A stretch of 64,000 nt of DNA from the NCBI GenBank assembly GCA_011033025.1, contig WFMF01000410.1:1-64000 (forward strand). The letters are read 5' to 3'. Position 1 is the stretch's first letter, and the number at the start of each line of letters is the position of its first letter. This stretch comes from Beroe forskalii. Its lineage: Eukaryota; Ctenophora; Nuda; Beroida; Beroidae. The notes beneath the pieces are model-generated. The model ran no database searches and had not been told where the DNA came from. It saw nothing but the letters and a program-made list of their open reading frames with translations. Of this stretch, positions 56,918 through 64,000 are shown in pieces. The position numbers and the translations under genes are program-made.

Positions 56918-59580
56918 TTACGCGGACTCTATACGGTATACCTTCATGAAGCAAGGGCTGAAGAACTGCTGGCATGTGTCGCTGCAAAGCGGGGCGATTA
57001 ATTTCGAGTCCATGGAGCAGTCGAACTCGCAGTTGCACTCGAAGGTTCCAGCCGGGTATTCGGCGTGACAGTTCTCTAGTTCTCCACATTGACCCTCGCA
57101 GACGTCCTCGATAATGACCTGAAAATTACGATTTTTTTGGTACAAGTCATGAATACGTCCTCGATATCCACCTTAAAATGGGTGATGATTGGTGATATCC
57201 TTGGTTTAACTTGGATTTGGATCCTCTATAATGACCTGAAAATGGGGATTATTGGTGATTTTTCATTTTCCACGTCCTTTTCCACTTCTGTATCCACTTC
57301 TTTGCCTGTTGGCGTTCTTTCAAGCTGCCTGATTTTCTTGGTATACCGTAGATTTGGGTTCTTAGACCTGTTCTAGACAGGAGCTCCAAGGAGCTATTGC
57401 TCGAACAATTGTTCGAACAAGCGTTACTTCCTAGCAGGATCACCCTTCACGCTTACCCCCAGCAATCGTTGGATTCGAAAATCTTTCTGAGACAGGGTTG
57501 CTCGAGCTTTAGCTCCTGTCAGCGCATCTCTAATATCACTTGCATAAGGAAGGTATAATTTTAGATCCGTTCTAGGCAGGGAATTTTCAGGAGCTATTGC
57601 TCGAGCAAGCCTGTCTAGAATGGGTTTTTTTCACTTGCCCGAGCTATTGCTCGAGCAATAAACTCAGGTAATAGTTGGAGTGGTGTACTTTGATGTCTGT
57701 AATATATAGAACTGTCAAATCACGATGGTGCCAATGAATATATTCATTGAAATATCACAAGAACGCGACGTTTAATTGTTACAATTGAAGATGTTCATGT
57801 ACCACTCTACTCGACCTATTTCTGATTTAATTCCGAATTTTCATTTATTTTCATTTCCAAAGTACACCACTCCAACTATTACCCGACTATTGCTCAACAT
57901 AATAGCACCACATTAAATCTTATATCAGTCATTCAATCACTTCCTTATTTTCATTTTTCCTCGAACTTACCAGACATTTATCGGTGGAGTACGGTTTGTT
58001 GTAGTTAAGACCGTGGAAAATAACGCAGGTATACCATCCGTCATCAATTCCTTTGGTGGCGTCAGTAAACTTGACGAGCGTTTCGGTCTCTTTGGCACCC
58101 TGGCGAAAGAGATAAGTTAGATTTGATAAGAAGATAAGATAAGATAAAATTAAGATAAAATGGAGATAGAATTCAGATAAAATTAAGATAAGACGGTTGA
58201 TAAGATAATCAAGATAAAGGAAACTTACAGTTACTCGATTTGCGGTCTCTTTAATGTTTTCTGCCACTAAATCGTCGTGGCCCGGGATCGTTACTCCTGG
58301 TGTATACATCTGAAAAAGAAATAATAAAATTGAAACATTTTTTTTTGGTACATCGAGCAAACGCGCCCCCGAAGTCCTGGTGGACTTTTTGGCAAGGTGC
58401 TTGGTTATGAAATACTCTCCTTGTATTGTCAAACGTTGTTTTCCCCCGCGAGGGGTCAGACAACATCAAACAATCTTTGTACCCCCTTTTATTGAAACAT
58501 TTACAATAACATTCTTTTCATGTACTCGCTTTTATACCCCCTAAAAATCCCACGTCTAAAAACACTAAAGAAGAAACTGTCATCAATACATCTGAAAAAT
58601 TTATTCATCCGTTATTACCTTAATTTTCTCTGTCAAGTTTTAAGTAAAGACAATTAATATCTTAACGTTCAATCAACCTAAACCTTAATGAAATGTTTTT
58701 ACTTACACTTGAAAAATAAAAATTATCTAATTTCTTAACCTACGACGACTCCGAGACCTTACGACTTCCTAAACATACAACTTTCTCTGAACTTACGGCT
58801 GCCCCAACAAACTAATTTCTGAACTTACGGCTGCCCGAATAAACTAATTCCTGAACTTACTGCTGCCCCATCAAACTGATTACTTAACTTACTGCTGCCC
58901 CATCAAACTAATTTCTGAACTTACGGCTGCCCCATCAAACTGATTCCTGAACTTACTGCTGCCCCAACATACGACTTACGGTTGTACGACTTTCTACCCC
59001 CTCAACTTACGGATGCCTGAGCAAACGACTTTTTAACTGCCTGAACAAATGATTTACTTAACATACGACTGTCCCAAAAAACGCCTTTCGTAACTTACAG
59101 CTGCCTGAATTTACGGCTGGATGAACAAACTACTTTCTGTACTTACGGCTGCCTGAACTCACGGCTTGACGAACAAACGACAACCTAAACACACTACTTC
59201 CTGAACTTACGGCTGCCTGGATGCCGTGGTCCGTGTGGCAAGGTATGGCTGCCTGATTGCCTGAACTTACCACTTTCCTTACTTACGGCTGGACGGAAAA
59301 ACCACTTCCTGAACTTACGGCTGCCTGGATGCCGTGGTCCGTGTGGCAAGGTATGGCTGCCTGAACTTACCACTTTCCTTACTTACGGCTGGACGAACTA
59401 ACCACTTCCCGAACTTACGGCTGCCTGGATGCCGTGGTCCGTGTGGCAGGGAATAGCGAAGTCATCCCCAGGCTTAACGTAATGCACTCCACACGTTTTA
59501 ATGTCTCCGTAGGGGGGCTCAACGTAAGCTTTGGAAGTTGTCACCAAGCACACCAGAAGTAGGATACCCCTCAGTATCAT
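56918..59580 (-). CDS. Secreted protein with Ig-like and Kazal-like cysteine-rich parts
   Basis: Four minus-strand exons, all phase 0: 59580-59419, 58309-58229, 58099-57971 and 57118-56918, giving 190 residues. The start is the first ATG, and it opens a signal peptide (MILRGILLLVCLVTTSKA). The first three exons read like one immunoglobulin-type domain: FAIPC near residue 45 and a later GIDDGWYTC, the D-x-G-x-Y-x-C pattern of an Ig F strand. The last exon is cysteine-rich (CEGQCGELENC, FECNCEFDCS, APLCSDTCQQFFSPC), recalling an EGF-like or follistatin/Kazal-type module. No transmembrane segment is seen, so it is probably extracellular. I do not recognise an orthologue; an extracellular binding or inhibitor role would be a guess. 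Intron 1 is filled with duplicates of its own splice donor (see separate entry). Confidence 0.7.
57380..57665. repeat. Palindrome-rich intron segment (TTGCTCGAGCAA)
   Basis: GAGCTATTGCTCGA(G/A)CAA occurs at about 57391, 57591 and 57638, the last two with the perfect palindrome TTGCTCGAGCAA. TTCTAGACAGG near 57371 and its inverse CCTGTCTAGAA near 57609 bracket the segment. It lies in an intron of the minus-strand secreted gene and looks like nested foldback sequence. Confidence 0.5.
58128..58218. repeat. Degenerate GATAA microsatellite
   Basis: Repeated AAGATAAGATAA / AAATTAAGATAAAA units over about 90 bp, within an intron of the secreted gene. Confidence 0.65.
58785..59440 (-). repeat. Minisatellite seeded by the splice donor of the secreted gene
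   Basis: On the minus strand the end of exon 1 and its donor read GGCAGCC|GTAAGTT. In intron 1 this GGCAGCCGTAAGTTC motif recurs about every 30-35 bp, on the plus strand as GAACTTACGGCTGCC. Closer to the exon, longer copies that include the exon's last ~30 bases (plus strand GGCTGCCTGGATGCCGTGG...) start at 59211 and 59319 beside the genuine one at 59419, period 108 then 100 bp. Several copies keep a sound donor. Confidence 0.8.
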
Positions 59581-60312
59581 TTCCTCAAATTTGAAATGAA
59601 TAAGAAATCGGATGGGAAGCGGAGCAGTAAAATGAACTTGAAAACAAAATAAAAAGCCGTCATTTTAGGAATATTTCGACTTAAATATTTCGAAGAAATG
59701 GATTAGAAGTGGATTAGGAATGAATAAGAAGTGAATTAGAAGTAAATTAGAAATTGAAACGCAAAAAGCCAAAACTAGCGAAAGCCAAATAATGTCAAAG
59801 AACACCAGAAGTAGGGTGTTCTTCAGTATCATTTCCTTGAAGGAAATTAAAAATTAGACTAAAAATTAAAAAATGTAATTTTTTCTCTTTTATTGCCCCT
59901 TCCTAGTTCCTACCGAAAGCGGTTTACGCAAAGTTACATTATATCAAATGCATCTGTAGATTTAAGTAGGAAAACAAGAGAAAAGCTCGCTGAGCTAGAT
60001 GAAAATGTATTGCGAATCGTATGAAGACAAAGGATGAAAATGAATAACAGAATCATCAAGATGAATAAAAATGGAAAAATTAATCACGATAATCGAAAAC
60101 GCTACAAAAATCGAAAACGGTTTACATAATAAATACCTACCCATACATAACTACCCATGAAAACAAAACGTTGCGTCTGAAGATAGAAGTATGAAAACAA
60201 AATCCAGCTGAGCTAGATAAAAATGATTCACAAATCATACTGAAAACCAAAGCTAGCTGAGCTAGATAAAAATGAATCCCAGTACACAGGTGAATGGGTG
60301 ACAGTCCTGCAA

Positions 60313-60359
<47 letters not shown>

Positions 60360-61844
60360 GGCCCTGTTCGGAGACGCTTGATTTGATTACCATCGTAATT
60401 TTGTATATTATTTCTGCTGCATCTTGCAAAGCGTGCAGAAAGCCGCAACATATTATATATATTTTGCCCTGGACTTCTAGGCGCCATAGTATGACGTCAT
60501 TATGAGAATTTAGAATTGTGAATGGACGGTGAAATGTGTATAAATTTGCCGGAAGCGCTCTGAATTACGTTATATAATGTGCGGAATTATATATTTATGA
60601 TTTGATTTTATTTGATTTTATATTATGATATTTATATTTATTACAACACAAGGTGTTCTAAATAATCTCATGAGAGAATGTTTACTGCTGGCAAGACTGT
60701 CTGCAAATCTCGCTATAATGATATTTAATGTTATCAATTAAGCGATGCGTAATAGTCGTATGTCCGTGTAATTGCATTGCAATTCTGCAAAGAAATTATG
60801 GATAATCCGATTACATTTGTAACTCTGATATGTCCCTGATATTTTGTGGTACATTGGAACATTTTGTGATATTTTATTGCAAATATTATCGAGATACTGT
60901 AACTTGATTTCGGATCGAATTGCCTCCAAAGAAGTACGGACAAAGTACGAAAGTACAAATATTGGCAGTTACTTAATTAATTAATACATTCGATTGCAAA
61001 TGAGACCAGACTTGAGACTCCTGGTTTATTTTTAGGCTCCAGCTGGCATCGATAAAGGAAACACGACACTCCAAATTTCGCACAAAAATAAGAAAATCCA
61101 CGTCATCATTCACTGGAAAACTCAAAACTGTGATCAATGCCAGCCATAAACAGATTTTATAAATGATTTATCCATCCTGAGATGCAGAAATAACTTTTCG
61201 GATGCCTTTGTCTTTATTTTAAAACACGATAGAGGGAATGATCCGAATCGATATTTGATACTCGATTCAAAAGTAAAATCTATGTTTAGATTCATTTAGC
61301 CGTTAAAACTTGCGTAATCTACGAAAAAACAGGACAAAAAGCTGGGCATAATAATTCAGGCTCATGTTGTGGTAAAATTGTTTTGAGACTGGGTACTGCA
61401 AATCTTAAACCAATCATCATACGTCGGAGTTAGGAACTCCTATGGGTTCATTTCAAATACCTAGTTGTAACAGTGTGTGCGATGTTCGTCGCAATGGATG
61501 CGGAATAAATCCTGGAGTCCAATGGAATAAATCCTGGAGACCAATGGGATAAATCCTGTACAAGGAGGTTGTGATTTTCTGATGAATAGTTCGGAATATC
61601 CACAGCCTTGGATACCATGCAACACCTTACCCCGCATCATTTTACCCCGTGTTACCTGTTACGTAACGCTTTATAATGATTTTATATATGTTTTAAAAAC
61701 ACAGAGACATGAGTTGGTCGAATCACTGCAACTTTTTTATTTATTATATACCGTTTTTGTAGATTAAAATAGCTGGGGTAAGGTGTCTTACACCAACCTT
61801 TTTCTTCACAAATACTACGTTATATAATTTCCTGAAACCCTCAG
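59581..61844. other. Intergenic DNA between the secreted gene and the spectrin-repeat gene
   Basis: No supported exon. It holds the (AC)n tract below, a three-copy 23-bp repeat of AATAAATCCTGGAGACCAATGG variants (about 61505-61560), two CAGCTGAGCTAGATAAAAATG copies near 60206 and 60251, and one TGACGTCA at 60492-60499. The last part may be an intron of the spectrin-repeat gene. Confidence 0.45.
60316..60357. repeat. (AC)n microsatellite, about 21 units
   Basis: An uninterrupted ACACAC run of 42 bases. Confidence 0.97.
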
Positions 61845-63392
61845 AATTGGATTAACTGCAAGGCGAAAGCGCTCCTGGCTATCAGATCAGGGGATGTGGC
61901 TAACATTGACACAAAAATCAGAACAGTGGAGCTCATTGAAAAGGAGCTACTTCTGTTGGGAGATAAGGTGAATAAAAGAAATTTTCTTTTATATTTTGCC
62001 CTTTATGTCAATCATTTTACGAGTTCGAACTATATTTTCGAAGACCGTTGTAGTGCAAATCACGGGTAATTTCACAGCATTCTGTTTCTCGGTTCTAACT
62101 GATATTTTCCATTTAAGAAATACACTGTTGCGTTCCAAGCTGTTACAGCTCAGTCAACCCAAACTGAAGTGAGAAAAACTCGAATGTGCTTCTATTTTGG
62201 GGAATTGTGTATTCATATTTTACAATTATAGGGCTATAAATTTTAGAAAATATTGCTGATAAGATTTGTTTATTTAGAGATAAGGGCTTGAATCAGATTC
62301 TTCTTGCATGTAATAAACGGACTGTACTTGAATCTGATTTATTAGGAAATCGCAAAAGAGCTGTTTTTGGACATGAAAAAATACCGCATATTGTTGGGGG
62401 TGATTTGCTGAAAGTAGGGCTACTGGCTCAAAGCTGTCCCTGGGTATTTCCTGTTTTGAGAAATTTCTTTCAGATTCAATCAAAATCTGGAAGAATGTGG
62501 AACAATAAATTTCATAATTCATATATAATGGTGTGAGAAAATTCATTAAAATCGTGACAATCACAATCCAATTATTCCAAATAAGGAATAACACGCCCCG
62601 CGCACAGGTACAAGAGTTGGAGGGTGAGGTGGAGAAACACAGCCGACTAACGGAGGAGGAGCGTCAGGAGATAGCGGAGAGTGTCAACAAGGTCTCCCTG
62701 CAGTGGACCGAACTTAACAACCTCCTAGCCGGTAGGATATATTATGTGGACTTAATTCCTAACACAAAACACGTACCTAGTCAGTAGGAAAATACTCCTG
62801 ATAAACTCGGACTGAAAGTATCTTGGCACTGCATCACGTAATTGGTGCGCGTGTAAAGATATGCGAGTTTTTAGTTTAACAAAACATTACGAGAACACAA
62901 TTTCAATCATTGCGCGCTTGATAAGTTCTAGTTTATCAAAATCACACTTATAAAGTGCTGCAGTTGTTAAGTGTGCTGATACCTAAATATAATTTCAAAG
63001 GCAAAAACATTTGCGATTTACTGGTCAGCGAGAGAAACTTAATAGCATACTATCGGGTATGATGTAGTCTGTTTTCATGCTTTCTTGGTCGAGTTTGGAA
63101 TTTTTGCTAAAAATGCAGTTCAATAAATATAAAATATATTTTTGTAATAAGCGGTATTATACATGTGTCTGTGGAAGTGCATAAAAGCTTCAAAGTTTGC
63201 TGATGAAATCGTATTATTATGAAAGTTACCAGACCATATTATTATGTTAATATCTTTTCAATAAAATATGTCGAATTATTAATTGCTGTTATTTCAGAGA
63301 AACAAAAGCAACTTGCAGCAACGAACAAACTGAGGATATTCCTGACTGACATAGACAGTTTTCTCCTTTGGGAGGAGGAGACTCTCATTCAG
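61845..63392 (+). CDS. Spectrin-repeat protein, internal exons (partial)
   Basis: Four exons splice in phase: 61845-61967, 62118-62168, 62608-62731 and 63298-63392, with AG acceptors and GT donors at every border. The translation is a helical, charged heptad pattern typical of spectrin repeats: WINCKAKALLAIRSGDVANI, KIRTVELIEKELLLLGDK, EVEKHSRLTEEERQEIAESV, VSLQWTELNNLLAG, then LRIFLTDIDSFLLWEEETLI. The W-containing helix turn (SLQWTELNNLL) followed by a new repeat opening (FLTDIDSFLLW) matches the end of one repeat and helix A of the next, closest in feel to beta-spectrin (FLHDLDDFQAW). Such proteins form the submembrane actin-linked skeleton. Spectrin, dystrophin and nesprin families all remain possible. 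Both ends are missing from what I can see. Confidence 0.7.
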
Positions 63393-64000
63393 GTTTGAAA
63401 TCTTCATCCTTTTTAATTAATTCTCAGACTTTGGGGCCCAAAATCAAATTATTCGATGATTTGGTCGGATCATTTTTCACGGAGAACCTATGAGGTGAAC
63501 ACGGAGAACCTATGGGGTGAACATTAGATTATTTCAATTTCTATGATTAGTTCTGATTATTTGGTCGGGTCATTTTCATTAAGAATCATTGGGGCGACCA
63601 TTTGATTATTTAAATTTCTATAATAAGCTCCGATTAAACTAAATTTGTATAATTTATGTCCCATTTCTATCTAACACTTATGTTCTAGCTCACATAGGCC
63701 CAACCTTTTACATTTCAAAAGAGCCAATGATCTTACTCATGCGACTAAAAGTTGTCACCTTCTTTGACTCAAGTCTCAAGACGCCGCAGATAGTTTGAAT
63801 ACCTTTTATGTGATAAGATTCATAATTCCTCTCATTGAACTTTATGCCGGATGCCAGATTTGCATGATTCTGTTTTTATAGTTCATAAGTTCGGGCTAAA
63901 CTTTTTCTCTAGAATACACTCCCAAAGTGGTGTTTGGATGTTTGACGCTCAAGGAGTCAACCATAGGCATTGATAATCACTGACTATAGTTCCGCTTCAT
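63393..64000. other. Probable intron of the spectrin-repeat gene
   Basis: AT-rich, with no supported exon. GGAGAACCTATGAGGTGAACAC is duplicated at about 63481 and 63503 (partial motif). Confidence 0.4.

Noticed and set aside
58785-59400. CRISPR-like array of short regular repeats
   Set aside because: Spacers are themselves repetitive and the units contain the neighbouring splice donor; this is a minisatellite in a eukaryotic intron.

Overview
This is invertebrate animal (metazoan) nuclear DNA. It is AT-rich, with GT-AG introns of about 100 bp to several kb. The genes are animal-specific or broadly eukaryotic: Dishevelled, a MOV10L1-type piRNA helicase, PTIP/PAXIP1, a tetraspanin, NSRP1, XRCC1, RABGGTA and a spectrin-repeat protein. 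I cannot name the phylum from sequence alone. No rRNA, tRNA or CRISPR was recognised. No retroviral, LTR or other capsid-bearing element was recognised.

Layout. 1-1.9 kb: 3' end of Dishevelled (+). 1.9-10.5 kb: gene-poor, with foldback elements, a 0.9-kb non-autonomous DNA transposon with an 8-bp target duplication, an ~85-bp tandem repeat and a cluster of CRE-like sites. 10.6-13.5 kb: intronless MOV10L1-like helicase (+). 14.0-33.7 kb: PTIP-like six-BRCT gene (+) of at least 20 exons. Its introns hold a 4.5-kb terminal-inverted-repeat element (44-bp minisatellite plus a LINE ORF1-like gene), a 17-bp minisatellite and a 2.5-kb inverted/tandem ~500-bp repeat. 35.8-36.3 kb: small secreted, possibly peptide-precursor gene (-). 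37.0-38.9 kb: GGTGCCATTGG-type repeats and a sharply bounded GC/CpG-rich island. 39.8-42.8 kb: zinc-finger gene (+). 44.2 kb: intronless tetraspanin (+). 46.1-47.9 kb: NSRP1 (+). 48.4-50.3 kb: intronless XRCC1 (+). 50.9-54.7 kb: RABGGTA (+). 56.4 kb: a cluster of four GC hairpins. 56.9-59.6 kb: secreted Ig-like/Kazal-like gene (-). 61.8-63.4 kb: exons of a spectrin-repeat gene (+), continuing past the window.

Functional themes. The neighbours serve different pathways: Wnt signalling, piRNA biogenesis, DNA repair (PTIP, XRCC1), splicing, Rab prenylation, membrane and cytoskeleton. The window is a stretch of housekeeping genes rather than one gene cluster.

Three observations stand out. (1) Tandem duplications repeatedly carry the 3' end of an exon, or just its 5' splice site, into the following intron (PTIP, RABGGTA, the Ig/Kazal gene). 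(2) A 4.5-kb element with inverted ends and a 6-7 bp target duplication ends 37 bp before PTIP exon 2. (3) Single-base frame breaks in conserved host genes (XRCC1, RABGGTA, two PTIP junctions) point to assembly indels or real lesions.
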